Source: an uncultured Clostridia bacterium
Lineage (GTDB): Bacteria > Bacillota > Clostridia > TANB77 > CAG-508
Length of the DNA: 32,084 bases
Direction: 5' to 3'
NCBI GenBank assembly: GCA_947631725.1
Contig: CANRML010000003.1
Location: 1-32,084 of the forward strand
Shown: positions 16,129-24,000 of the stretch, one piece after another
Position numbering within the stretch: the stretch's first letter is position 1
Layout: every line of letters begins with the position of its first letter
Notes under the pieces: model-generated
What the model was told of the DNA's origin: nothing
Database searches by the model: none
The model's input: only the letters and a program-made list of their open reading frames with translations
Translations under genes and position numbers: made by a program

Positions 16129-16156
16129 TATCAATTTATAAAAAATGGACATCCTA
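16128..16156 (+). promoter_or_regulatory. Candidate forespore (SigF/SigG) promoter of gpr
   Basis: GTATC (16128-16132) and CATCCTA (16150-16156) are 17 bases apart. This is close to the forespore consensus G(T/A)ATA-N17-CATNNTA, and gpr is a SigF/SigG gene in B. subtilis. Transcription would start near 16163, just before the ribosome site. Inferred by eye; the -35 differs at one base. Confidence 0.45.
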
Positions 16157-16178
16157 AAATAAAAGGAGGTTCATTTTT

Positions 16179-17114
16179 ATGTTGAATTTTAGAACAGATT
16201 TAGCATCTGAAAGAAGAGATTTATATAAAAAAGCAAATCAAATTGAAGATGAAATTCAAGGAGTTGAAAGTGAAAAAGAAGAAATAGACGAAAATTTATC
16301 AATTGAGCGTGTAAAAATAACAAATCAAGAGGGAGAAAAAGCAATAGGAAAACCAATAGGAAACTATATTACAATAGATATAAAAAAATTAAAAATTGCA
16401 CAAGAAGAAGAAATCAAAAAAGCAGCAGAGGTATTATCAAATGAATTAAAAAAGGTAGTAGACTTGCATGTTGATAAACAAGGAGAAACTCTTGTTGTAG
16501 GACTAGGAAATATTTATGTTACACCAGATAGTTTAGGCCCAAAAGTTATCAATGAAATAGAAGTAACAAGACATGTCATAAAATATTTGCCACAATATGT
16601 AGAAGAAGGTACAAGAGAAATTAGTGCAATATCACCAGGAGTTTTAGGCACAACAGGAATTGAAACTTTAGAAATATTAAAAGGAATTGTTGATAATATT
16701 CATCCAAAGCTAATAATAGTTATTGATGCATTAGCTTCAAGAAGTATAGAAAGAATTAGTAGCACTATTCAAATTTCAGATACAGGAATTATACCTGGTG
16801 CAGGAGTTGGAAATACAAGAGCAGAGATTAGTAAAAAAACATTGGGAATCCCAGTAATTGCAGTAGGGATACCAACAGTTGTTGAAACTGCAGTATTAGT
16901 AAATGATTGCTTAGATTTATTGATTGAAAAGTTACAAAATGAAGCAAAATCTAATGATATGTTAAATAATATGAAGGAAGCGGACAATTATGAAGAGATT
17001 AAAGAAGCATTAGTTCCAAATGACTATAATTTAATTGTTACTCCAAAAGAAATAGATGATTTAATTGAAAATATGAAAGATGTTGTATCAGAAGGAATAA
17101 ATGGAAGTTTGTAA
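16179..17114 (+). CDS. gpr: Spore germination protease GPR
   Basis: A 311-residue aspartic-like endopeptidase that degrades small acid-soluble spore proteins on germination. The N-terminus MLNFRTDLASE carries the RTDLA propeptide hallmark. Core blocks are LVVGLGNIYVTPDSLGPKVI, EVTRHVIKYLPQYV, SPGVLGTTGIETLEILKG, VIDALASRSIERISSTIQIS, DTGIIPGAGVGN and VIAVGIPTVVETAVLV, with a C-terminal NLIVTPKEIDDLIENM. It is shorter than B. subtilis GPR (368) mainly in the region before the C-terminus. AGGAGGT precedes the ATG by 8 bases. Its presence indicates an endospore former. Confidence 0.95.
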   Translation: MLNFRTDLASERRDLYKKANQIEDEIQGVESEKEEIDENLSIERVKITNQEGEKAIGKPIGNYITIDIKKLKIAQEEEIKKAAEVLSNELKKVVDLHVDKQGETLVVGLGNIYVTPDSLGPKVINEIEVTRHVIKYLPQYVEEGTREISAISPGVLGTTGIETLEILKGIVDNIHPKLIIVIDALASRSIERISSTIQISDTGIIPGAGVGNTRAEISKKTLGIPVIAVGIPTVVETAVLVNDCLDLLIEKLQNEAKSNDMLNNMKEADNYEEIKEALVPNDYNLIVTPKEIDDLIENMKDVVSEGINGSL

Positions 17115-17152
17115 ACTATAAAAAAATATAAATAAAAAAATTAATAAAAAAG

Positions 17153-17181
17153 TTGCAAAAAAAAATTAGTTAATATATAAT
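17153..17181 (+). promoter_or_regulatory. SigA-type promoter for the Lys-rich membrane protein gene
   Basis: TTGCAA (17153-17158) and TATAAT (17176-17181) with 17 bases between; 33 bases before the start codon. Confidence 0.8.
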
Positions 17182-17214
17182 CATAGTAGAAAAAGTAAAA
17201 AAGGGGGAAGATTT

Positions 17215-18066
17215 ATGGCAGAAAATGAAGAGGAAAAGAAACAAATAAAAGAAAACAAGGAGACACCAAAAAAAGAAACTGCTAAGAAGGAAACTCCAAA
17301 AAAGGAAAAAGTGGAACCAGAAAAGGCAAAAGTAGAAACACCAAAAGCAGAAGCACCAAAAGAAAAAGATGTGAAAATTGCAGAACCAAAAAAAGATAAA
17401 GCTGAACCAGTAAAAGAGGAGAAAAAATTCGAAACAGTAAAAGCAAAACCAGATGCAAAAAAGACAACAACATCAACAGCAAGTACAAAAGCAGGAAAAG
17501 AGAAAAAGAAAAGTATAGTTTTTAGAACAATTGTTATTGCTATAGTATTATTAGCTATAGTTGGACTTATTTATGTAGCATTACCTTCACCGGCAAGAAC
17601 TGTACAACAAATGCTAAGAGAATTAAAGACAGGAAATTATGAAAAATTAGAAGAATATGTAGATTATGAAGAATTAATGGATGATCCTGTAATATCATCA
17701 GATGATGCAGAAAAAAGCAAATTATTTTTCAAAGATTTACAATTTACTGTAAAAAATGTAACACAAAAAGGTGATACAGCTACAATTGAATTACAAACAT
17801 CAAATAAAGATTTTAAAGTTATTGTAGAAAACTCAGCAAAGAAATTACTACAAAAATATTTTAGCAGTGAAGATGCAGAAATAGATGAAATATTACTTGA
17901 AGAATTACAAAAAGAAGACATCCCAACAGTAACAACAACTAAAGAAATTACTGTACAAAAGCAAGATGGAAAATGGAAGGTAGTTGCAGATGATAATTTA
18001 AAAGAAGCAATTTTCCCAGGACTACAGGAGTCATTAGATGCAGTAACAAATGGAGATATGTTTTAA
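17215..18066 (+). CDS. Single-pass membrane protein with Lys/Glu/Pro-rich cytoplasmic tail
   Basis: A 283-residue protein. Residues 1-100 are low complexity, rich in Lys, Glu, Pro and Ala with repeated 'PKKE' and 'KAE' units; one membrane helix follows at about 102-123 (IVFRTIVIAIVLLAIVGLIY), and then an extracytoplasmic domain. That domain (LPSPARTVQQMLRELKTGNY, EKLEEYVDYEEL, and a C-terminal ITVQKQDGKWKVVADDNL) resembles the DUF4878/NTF2-like lipoprotein domains, in which a 'W.V' strand ends the fold. Family assignment is tentative and the function unknown. It has its own promoter and a strong terminator, so it is a single transcription unit. Confidence 0.85.
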   Translation: MAENEEEKKQIKENKETPKKETAKKETPKKEKVEPEKAKVETPKAEAPKEKDVKIAEPKKDKAEPVKEEKKFETVKAKPDAKKTTTSTASTKAGKEKKKSIVFRTIVIAIVLLAIVGLIYVALPSPARTVQQMLRELKTGNYEKLEEYVDYEELMDDPVISSDDAEKSKLFFKDLQFTVKNVTQKGDTATIELQTSNKDFKVIVENSAKKLLQKYFSSEDAEIDEILLEELQKEDIPTVTTTKEITVQKQDGKWKVVADDNLKEAIFPGLQESLDAVTNGDMF

Positions 18067-18072
18067 AAAATA

Positions 18073-18108
18073 GAGCCATTATGTCTAACAAACATAGTGG
18101 CTCATTTT
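18073..18108 (+). terminator. Terminator shared by convergent genes
   Basis: A 12-base-pair stem GAGCCATTATGT / ACATAGTGGCTC with a 7-base loop, followed by TTTT on the plus strand and, on the minus strand, by a T run. It lies between two convergent genes and overlaps the stop codon of ytxC, so it can act both ways. Confidence 0.85.
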
Positions 18109-18962
18109 AACTTTATATCTTTTTTTGTATTTTTATATAAATTGCAAATAGGACAATCATTGCATAATTCAATACGATTTTCAAATATCAATATAAGTGT
18201 ATTTAAAAATTCGTCAATTCTATTTTCAATTAAATGTATATATATTTTTTTTGGTAATAAACTCAATAATGTATTTAATAAATAATCATTATTTGAAAAT
18301 GTAATATCAGATAAATATTTTGCATCTAGCAAATATTCATGTATATCGATTGAATTCATATCTTTATCTAAGAGAATAAAACTATCTTTAAAATACACTA
18401 AGTGTATTATATCTGACTGAGAAGCTTGAGAATTTATATATAGTTTTAATAGAGAAACAAATTCTAAATATTCTTTTTCTATTATAAACTGATTTACTGC
18501 TTCATCTACAATTTCATCTAACATAGAAAAATAACCTTTTAAACGAAAATATATAAATCCAGTTAATACAATAGATTTATTTTCTTTAAGATATAAATAA
18601 AATTGCTTTGTTAAATATGAAAACTTTTTATTAAAATAGTTAGTAAAATCATCAGTACATATGTCAAAACAATTATCTAAAATTTTTTTTCTTTCTATTG
18701 CATCAAAATAGAAATAATTTTGAGAGATGGAATCTTTCAAAAAAAATTCCTCTAATTCGTCTATAACCATATATGATAAAATATCAGAAATATCATGTAG
18801 GAAGGTATCAATATGATTACCAGCATAATGAATTATAATATTGTTATAATGCTTAAACTGATTTTGTGAAAAACAAACATTTTGTAAATTACATGCATAT
18901 AGTTCATTTAGTAGATAAGTTAGTAATGTTTCGTTGTTTGTTTTTATACAAATGGATTTCAT
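18102..18962 (-). CDS. ytxC: Putative sporulation protein YtxC
   Basis: A 286-residue protein of the YtxC family, found in spore formers. The characteristic block is GFIYFRLKGYFSMLDEIVDE, AVNQFIIEKEYLEFVSLLK and LYINSQASQSD (about residues 155-200), and a conserved ending with IENRIDEFLNTLILIFENRI and the CNDCPICN cysteine cluster near 270. No membrane segment. The biochemical role is unknown; the name comes from the B. subtilis sporulation-associated homologue. GGAAGGGAG lies 8 bases before the ATG. TGA stop is inside the convergent terminator. Confidence 0.85.
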   Translation of the reverse strand: MKSICIKTNNETLLTYLLNELYACNLQNVCFSQNQFKHYNNIIIHYAGNHIDTFLHDISDILSYMVIDELEEFFLKDSISQNYFYFDAIERKKILDNCFDICTDDFTNYFNKKFSYLTKQFYLYLKENKSIVLTGFIYFRLKGYFSMLDEIVDEAVNQFIIEKEYLEFVSLLKLYINSQASQSDIIHLVYFKDSFILLDKDMNSIDIHEYLLDAKYLSDITFSNNDYLLNTLLSLLPKKIYIHLIENRIDEFLNTLILIFENRIELCNDCPICNLYKNTKKDIKLK

Positions 18963-19041
18963 CTAAAAAACTCCCTTCCTAACTAGTATCTACTAAACTA
19001 AAAAACTTATACATTATCATATGAAAAAAAGTACAAAATGA

Positions 19042-19065
19042 AAATTGTCCCAAAAGGGACAATTT
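19042..19065 (-). terminator. Hairpin after the GH57 gene
   Basis: A perfect 10-base-pair stem AAATTGTCCC / GGGACAATTT with a 4-base loop, directly after the stop codon of the minus-strand branching enzyme gene. The T tail is interrupted (TTTTCATTTTG), so it is a fair rather than strong terminator. Confidence 0.7.
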
Positions 19066-20652
19066 CTAACTATAAATATGATAATCAATATCTGGAAATA
19101 AACAATCTTTTTCTTGAATAGATTTTAAGAAATCTTCGTCGATTTGATTTGATTTGATTTGGTAATATAACTTTGTAAAACGACCTATATGGTCTTTAAT
19201 TCTTTTTTTTGCATAATCAACCATTGTACCATTTGTTATTATAAATAGCCAGTCACTGCTTTGAGCTAATAGAAGTTCTCTAGCACATTGATTTAATGCA
19301 TCTTTTTGCACCCCTTCAGCATTTGGATAAAGGTAAGCTAATTCACACATCCTATCACCAGCAACATGCAAATGTCTGTGAACATAGTCATTTGTCTGAT
19401 TAAGCCATACCTCGCTATATCCATTAGCACCCCAACTAGAACGACAAGGAGTAGAGACCTGAATTTCTGGATATTTATCGATATATTCAGAAGGTGTAAT
19501 TAAAGAAAAATTACAGTCATCATAATAAATCTTTTTGAATAAGATATATAACCAATAAGGACCCTCATACCACCAATGTCCATAAAGTTCTGCATCATAA
19601 GGGCATAAAATTATAGGCGGATTTTCCATATAAGGACTTATTGAATTTATTTGACTCACACGAGAATCTAAAAAATGTCCAGCTTGTTTTTCAGCAGAAT
19701 CCATAGCCCATTGAGGGTTATAATAGTCTTTATACTCAGTTTTTCCTGTAATTCGATAATATTTTATTCCTGTATGAACACGAACACCATTATGAGCTAT
19801 ATATGGTTTAATATAATCATAATCAGCTTCATATCCAATATCACGATAAAATTCACGATAATTAAAATCTCCTGGATATCCATTTATTGAGCTCCATACT
19901 TGTCTAGAAGATTCTAAATCACGACCAAATGCAACAACACCATCTGGAGAAACAATAGGTGCAAAAGTTCCATAAACAGGTGTAGGATTTGCATATAAAA
20001 TACCATGTGTTTCAGTAATTACATATTCAATACCAAATTCTTTTAAATATTTATCAGCTTCAGGTACATAACCACACTCAGGAAGCCAAATACCTCTAGG
20101 TTTTCTTCCAAAATATCTTTCATATGTCTGCACTCCAACAGCTATTTGAGCTCTAACTGTCTTTTCATTAACATATAAAATAGGGAAGTATCCATGTGTT
20201 GCACCACAAGTAATAATTTCTAAAACACCAATATCTTGAAAATGTTTAAATGCTTCAATTAAATTACAATTATATACCTCTTTGAAAATATGTAAATCAT
20301 TTGAATAACGGTCATAATAGTAATGAGATAATTTATTTAGACGTTCATCATTAGCAGTTCTTTTAATTTCTTTTTCTGACAATTCAATTAATTGCTCTAA
20401 ATAATGAATATATTTTTTTTGTAGCAACTTATTGTCTAACATAGAAAGCAAAGGTGGGGTCATAGACATTGTAATCCTAAAATCAACACCCTCATCTACT
20501 AATTTTTGAAAGTTTATTAATAATGGTATATATGTTTCTGAAATTGCTTCATATAGCCAAGACTCTTCTAAATAATCATCACTTTCTGGATGATGTATAA
20601 ATGGCAAATGAGCATGCAATACAAAACTAACATATCCTTTTTTCTCTTGCAT
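19066..20652 (-). CDS. GH57 1,4-alpha-glucan branching enzyme (DUF1957)
   Basis: A 528-residue glycoside hydrolase family 57 protein that forms alpha-1,6 branches in glycogen-like polymers. The five GH57 regions can be followed: HAHLPF (13-18), GATHGYFP (150-157), GIWLPECGY with nucleophile Glu192, CPYDAELYGHWWYEGP with acid Asp353, and a C-terminal helical DUF1957 part (ECARELLLAQSSDWLFII-like, ARELLLAQSSDWLFIITNGT). Length matches the bacterial 520-560 range. A good AAGGAG ribosome site precedes ATG. It follows the DUF4912 gene on the same strand, a pairing common in Clostridia and consistent with storage-glucan synthesis. Confidence 0.93.
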   Translation of the reverse strand: MQEKKGYVSFVLHAHLPFIHHPESDDYLEESWLYEAISETYIPLLINFQKLVDEGVDFRITMSMTPPLLSMLDNKLLQKKYIHYLEQLIELSEKEIKRTANDERLNKLSHYYYDRYSNDLHIFKEVYNCNLIEAFKHFQDIGVLEIITCGATHGYFPILYVNEKTVRAQIAVGVQTYERYFGRKPRGIWLPECGYVPEADKYLKEFGIEYVITETHGILYANPTPVYGTFAPIVSPDGVVAFGRDLESSRQVWSSINGYPGDFNYREFYRDIGYEADYDYIKPYIAHNGVRVHTGIKYYRITGKTEYKDYYNPQWAMDSAEKQAGHFLDSRVSQINSISPYMENPPIILCPYDAELYGHWWYEGPYWLYILFKKIYYDDCNFSLITPSEYIDKYPEIQVSTPCRSSWGANGYSEVWLNQTNDYVHRHLHVAGDRMCELAYLYPNAEGVQKDALNQCARELLLAQSSDWLFIITNGTMVDYAKKRIKDHIGRFTKLYYQIKSNQIDEDFLKSIQEKDCLFPDIDYHIYS

Positions 20653-20713
20653 AATTAACTCCTTAAAGGGAAAAGGGAACGCCTATTATCGCATCCCTAA
20701 TTTAAATCCCTAT

Positions 20714-21577
20714 TTAAAATTTTCCTATACGAAAGTTACCAGAAGAAGGATTTCCTGAAGAAGGATTTGATAAATCATAAAGAACATCTTCTTCTTGATA
20801 TAATTTTTTATATAAATTATGAATATTATATATTTTTTCCATACTATTTTTTATTTTTAACTGTTTAAGTGATTTTCTATAATATTGATTTGTTTTAATA
20901 TTTCTAATTAATATATTATCTGTTGTAAACAAAATATGATCATTTGGTGAAGTAAGAGAATTAGATGTAGTAATATAGAAATAATCAGGTAAAACAACGG
21001 GCTCATTTTTAGTGTATTCATATATTGGCCTTCTACCTAATTCAACACGATAAATACAATCAGGATCATTTACTTGTAAATACCAAGAATTTGCAAAATC
21101 ATTTATTTCTACTTCAAAGCTATATTGTTTTGTATCATTATGAATAATTAAAACAGGAGTTGTTTTATCAAAAAAGTTATCTCCATATTGTTTTTTGAAA
21201 TTTTCTCTATCATAATCTGAAATATCCCAGTAAATGAATAATGTGTTTGGTGTTTGAGCAAGTATTTTTACAATTGTTTGATTATATCTATAAGGTAAAT
21301 CATAATATTCTACAATATTAACTTTTTTTTCATTTTTTGATTTTACAGTTTTTTTAGAAGTAGGTTTTTTAGAAACAGCTTTTTTTGTAGTTGATGTTTT
21401 TTTAGTTGTAGTCTTTTTAGTAGTAGCTTTTGTTTTACTTTCTTTTTTAGCTGTAGAAGATGTCTTTTTTGCTGGTGCTTTTTTTGTAGTAGTTTTTTTA
21501 GCTACTTTTGTAGCTTTTTTCTTAACTTTTTCTTCTACATTTTCTACTTCTTTTTGTTCTTTTGTAACTCTTGGCAT
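20714..21577 (-). CDS. DUF4912 protein with histone H1-like Lys/Thr/Ala tail
   Basis: A 287-residue protein. Residues 1-85 form a very basic low-complexity tail of KKTTTKK, KKTS and KKAVSKKPTSKK units, like bacterial histone H1-like tails and able to bind nucleic acid or another polyanion. Residues about 88-240 are the DUF4912 domain (YDLPYRYNQTIVKILAQTPN, LFIYWDISD, SWYLQVNDPDCIYRVELGRR). The C-terminus carries a short duplicated SSGNP unit encoded by a near-perfect repeat at about 20740-20770. DUF4912 genes often stand beside GH57/DUF1957 branching enzymes, as here; the molecular role is not known. Confidence 0.88.
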   Translation of the reverse strand: MPRVTKEQKEVENVEEKVKKKATKVAKKTTTKKAPAKKTSSTAKKESKTKATTKKTTTKKTSTTKKAVSKKPTSKKTVKSKNEKKVNIVEYYDLPYRYNQTIVKILAQTPNTLFIYWDISDYDRENFKKQYGDNFFDKTTPVLIIHNDTKQYSFEVEINDFANSWYLQVNDPDCIYRVELGRRPIYEYTKNEPVVLPDYFYITTSNSLTSPNDHILFTTDNILIRNIKTNQYYRKSLKQLKIKNSMEKIYNIHNLYKKLYQEEDVLYDLSNPSSGNPSSGNFRIGKF

Positions 21578-21918
21578 AACTTATCCTCCTATGTATAGCT
21601 TTTACTTAATATATACTATACCAAAATAAAAATAAATTCAAGTAAAAATGCAATATTTTTCAAAAATACAGTTAAGTTATTAAATAATTATTATCATTTT
21701 ATATAAATCAAATTATATAAATCAAAAAGAAGTTCAACATATAATCGCAGAAGAACTTCTTTTTAGACATTAAATTAAAACTAAATATAAAATCATTTTA
21801 TCACATTAAAATAAAAAAAGCAAATCGCAAAAAATATAATAAAATAAGCATAATATAGAAAAAGTAAGATAAAATAATATAAACAGTAAAAACCTTAAAA
21901 AAACTGAAATAAAAATGT
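21578..21918. other. Intergenic region before 6S RNA; hairpin and tandem repeat
   Basis: About 340 bases of very AT-rich DNA with no credible gene. On the minus strand a weak promoter for the DUF4912 gene may lie at 21615-21641 (TTGAAT, 15 bases, TATAGT with a TG extension). A 14-base unit TTATATAAATCAAA is present twice in tandem at 21699-21726. A 12-base-pair hairpin AAAAAGAAGTTC / GAACTTCTTTTT spans 21724-21764 with a 17-base loop; it ends in T on both strands and could be a terminator, but no transcript needing it is obvious. Confidence 0.6.
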
Positions 21919-21947
21919 TTGAAACTAATATTAAAATATGCTAAAAT
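21919..21947 (+). promoter_or_regulatory. Promoter of 6S RNA
   Basis: TTGAAA (21919-21924) and TAAAAT (21942-21947) with 17 bases between and a TGC extension before the -10 box. Start expected near 21954. Confidence 0.75.
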
Positions 21948-21953
21948 ATAAAT

Positions 21954-22169
21954 AACTTAATAGATATGCTTTTTCCCTGCATAGTGCGTGTAGACAGAAT
22001 TTTTAGAACCAACAAATTATGAAGAGGGATCAATCTCGAAAATATGGCGTGCATGCTCACCGATTGAATTGTGAGAAGCCCATGAGTATTTTGGTAGGTA
22101 CCCACCTGTTTGTAGGAACAGGTCCTTAAAAATTCACGACCTCTTACGGCTAAGGCGGGGGATTTTTTT
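21954..22169 (+). ncRNA. ssrS: 6S RNA
   Basis: A roughly 216-base non-coding gene between its own promoter and a T run. The sequence holds the diagnostic 6S block GCATGCTCACCG followed by GTGAGAAGCCC, comparable to GCATGCTCGG...GAGAAGCC of E. coli 6S RNA, and the 3' block CTTACGGCTAAGGCGGGGG. The ends pair (CCCTGC near 21975 with GCGGGG near 22155); GAATTTTTA (21997-22005) pairs with TAAAAATTC (22127-22135), and ACCTGTT/AACAGGT forms an inner hairpin. This gives the long helix with a central bubble that mimics an open promoter and binds the SigA holoenzyme. The 3' end is set by ATTTTTTT at 22162-22169. Confidence 0.85.
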
Positions 22170-22188
22170 GCGTTCTTGCAAAAAAATA

Positions 22189-22217
22189 TTGTCACATATT
22201 AATATCAATGATATAAT
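22189..22217 (+). promoter_or_regulatory. Promoter of prmC-whiA-hemW
   Basis: TTGTCA (22189-22194) and TATAAT (22212-22217), 17 bases apart, with a TGA extension; only 20 bases beyond the end of 6S RNA and 65 bases before prmC. Confidence 0.8.
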
Positions 22218-22281
22218 AAGGAAAATAAAAGAGATATCACAAAATCTTTTCTACAACAAAATGAGAAAGGATGGATTATAA

Positions 22282-23127
22282 ATGAAAATAAAAGAAGCAA
22301 TAGAAAAAGGAGCAATAGAATTAAAAGTAAAAGATGTTGAAAGCCCAAAACTTAAGGCAAGGATGTTAATGCAATTTGTGTTAAATAAACCAAGACAATA
22401 TATTATTGTCAATGATATGAAGGAATTAACTGCTCAAGAAGAAAAAAGATATTTTGCTGGAATTCAAAAACTAAGAAATCACATACCAATTGAGCATATT
22501 ACTCATCAAAAAGAATTTATGAAACTTAGTTTTTTTGTAAATGAAAATGTACTAATTCCAAGGCAGGATACAGAAACATTAGTAGAAGAAGTTATAAAAA
22601 TAGCAAAAACCAATAATGCCAAAAATATTTTAGATTTATGTACAGGAAGTGGAGCTATTGCAATATCACTTGCAAAATACATAGACGAAAGTAAAATAAT
22701 AGGAGTTGATATTAGTCAAGAGGCATTAAAAATAGCAAAGAAAAATGCAATAAGTAATGAAGTTGAAGGAAAGGTATCATGGATAAAATCAGATTTATTC
22801 CAAGATGTAAAACCACAAAAATTTGATATTATAGTATCAAACCCACCATATATAAAAAAAGACATAATTTCAACATTAGAAAGACAAGTACAAAAAGAAC
22901 CTAAAATAGCTTTAGATGGTGGATATGATGGCCTAGACTTTTATAGAAAAATTATCAAGAAAAGTTATCAATATCTAAAATACAAAGGATATTTATGTTT
23001 AGAAATTGGATATGACCAAAAAATAGATGTTATTGAATTATTAGAGAACGAGGAAAAATATAGTGAAATTTATTGCAAAAAAGATGCATATGGCAATGAC
23101 CGTGTTGTTGTTGCTAGATTAAAGTAA
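22282..23127 (+). CDS. prmC: Release factor glutamine methyltransferase PrmC
   Basis: A 281-residue SAM-dependent methyltransferase that modifies the GGQ glutamine of RF1 and RF2. The N-terminal helical domain (about 1-80) is followed by PIEHITHQKEFM and PRQDTETLVEEV, the SAM site LDLCTGSGAIAISLAKY, IGVDISQEALKIAKKN and the catalytic NPPYI in SDLF...VSNPPYI. Ends RVVVARLK. Length normal. In many genomes it lies after prfA; here prfA is absent and prmC starts a new unit directly after 6S RNA. Confidence 0.95.
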   Translation: MKIKEAIEKGAIELKVKDVESPKLKARMLMQFVLNKPRQYIIVNDMKELTAQEEKRYFAGIQKLRNHIPIEHITHQKEFMKLSFFVNENVLIPRQDTETLVEEVIKIAKTNNAKNILDLCTGSGAIAISLAKYIDESKIIGVDISQEALKIAKKNAISNEVEGKVSWIKSDLFQDVKPQKFDIIVSNPPYIKKDIISTLERQVQKEPKIALDGGYDGLDFYRKIIKKSYQYLKYKGYLCLEIGYDQKIDVIELLENEEKYSEIYCKKDAYGNDRVVVARLK

Positions 23128-23136
23128 GGAGGAAAT

Positions 23137-23988
23137 ATGTCATTTTCATCAGATGTAAAAGAGGAACTAAGCAAATGTAATACTTTAGCAGATAAAACAC
23201 AAGTAAAATGTGAATTATTAGGATATTTATTGACAAATAATACAAGCTACATAAATGCAAAAACATTACGTTATGCAACAGAAAGTGAATATAATATAAA
23301 CCGATTTTCAAAGCTATTATCAAACTTAAAAATAGACCATAAAATTACAATTGAAGGAAATACATTTGTAATTACAGTAAAATTGAAAGAAATACCATTT
23401 ATGCTTAAAATAGAAGAACTAGGGGAAAAAGAAGAAAATAAAAAAAGTATAGTAAGAGGTGCTTTTTTAGGCTCTGGTTCTATGAATAATCCAGAAAATG
23501 TATATCACTTAGAAATAGGATTTTTAAATTCACAAGATAGAGATGAAATACAAAAAATATTAAAAACAGATTTTGATATTAATACAAAAAAATTAGATAC
23601 ACCAAATAAAAAAGCTATATATATAAAAGATGGGGAGGAAATATCAAAAATATTGGCTCTTATGGGAGCAAGCAAAGGATTATTAAAATTTGAGGATATA
23701 CGTGTTCAAAAAAATATGAGAGGTAAAGTTAATAGGCTTGTAAATTGTGAAACAGCAAACTTAAATAAAACTATAAATGCTTCAATAGAACAAATTGAAG
23801 CAATACGAAAACTACAAAAAGAAAATAAATTTAATATGTTAGATGACAATTTAAAAGAAATAGCAATATTAAGAATAGAAAATCCGGATATTTCACTTGT
23901 AGAACTAGGGAAAAAACTAAAAAATCCAATAGGTAAATCAGGAGTAAATTATAGACTAAAAAAAATCATAGATATTGCTAAATCATAG
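23137..23988 (+). CDS. whiA: DNA-binding protein WhiA
   Basis: A 283-residue protein combining a degenerate LAGLIDADG homing-endonuclease fold and a C-terminal helix-turn-helix. Signature blocks: MSFSSDVKEELSK, CELLGYLLTNN, RGAFLGSGSMNNPENVYHLE, GASKGLLKFEDIRVQKNMRG, RLVNCETANLNKTINASIEQ and, near the end, LVELGKKLKNPIGKSGVNYR. WhiA controls sporulation genes in actinobacteria and affects division and chromosome segregation in Bacillus. It begins 9 bases after prmC. The usual rapZ-yvcK partners are not next to it. Confidence 0.95.
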   Translation: MSFSSDVKEELSKCNTLADKTQVKCELLGYLLTNNTSYINAKTLRYATESEYNINRFSKLLSNLKIDHKITIEGNTFVITVKLKEIPFMLKIEELGEKEENKKSIVRGAFLGSGSMNNPENVYHLEIGFLNSQDRDEIQKILKTDFDINTKKLDTPNKKAIYIKDGEEISKILALMGASKGLLKFEDIRVQKNMRGKVNRLVNCETANLNKTINASIEQIEAIRKLQKENKFNMLDDNLKEIAILRIENPDISLVELGKKLKNPIGKSGVNYRLKKIIDIAKS

Positions 23989-24000
23989 AAAGGAATCCAA

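Noticed and set aside
17282..17488. Leu-rich minus-strand ORF opposite the Lys/Glu/Pro-rich tail
   Set aside because: Antisense translation of low-complexity Lys/Glu codons always gives Leu/Phe-rich sequence; no start signal.
17215..17510. Lys/Glu/Pro repeats as a DNA repeat array
   Set aside because: The units are irregular and explained as a low-complexity protein tail.
18097..18285. Plus-strand ORF of about 62 codons opposite ytxC
   Set aside because: Antisense shadow of a recognised gene, starting inside a terminator hairpin with no ribosome site.
21941..22195. Minus-strand ORF over the 6S RNA
   Set aside because: It lacks a ribosome site and family-like sequence and is explained by the structured RNA on the other strand.
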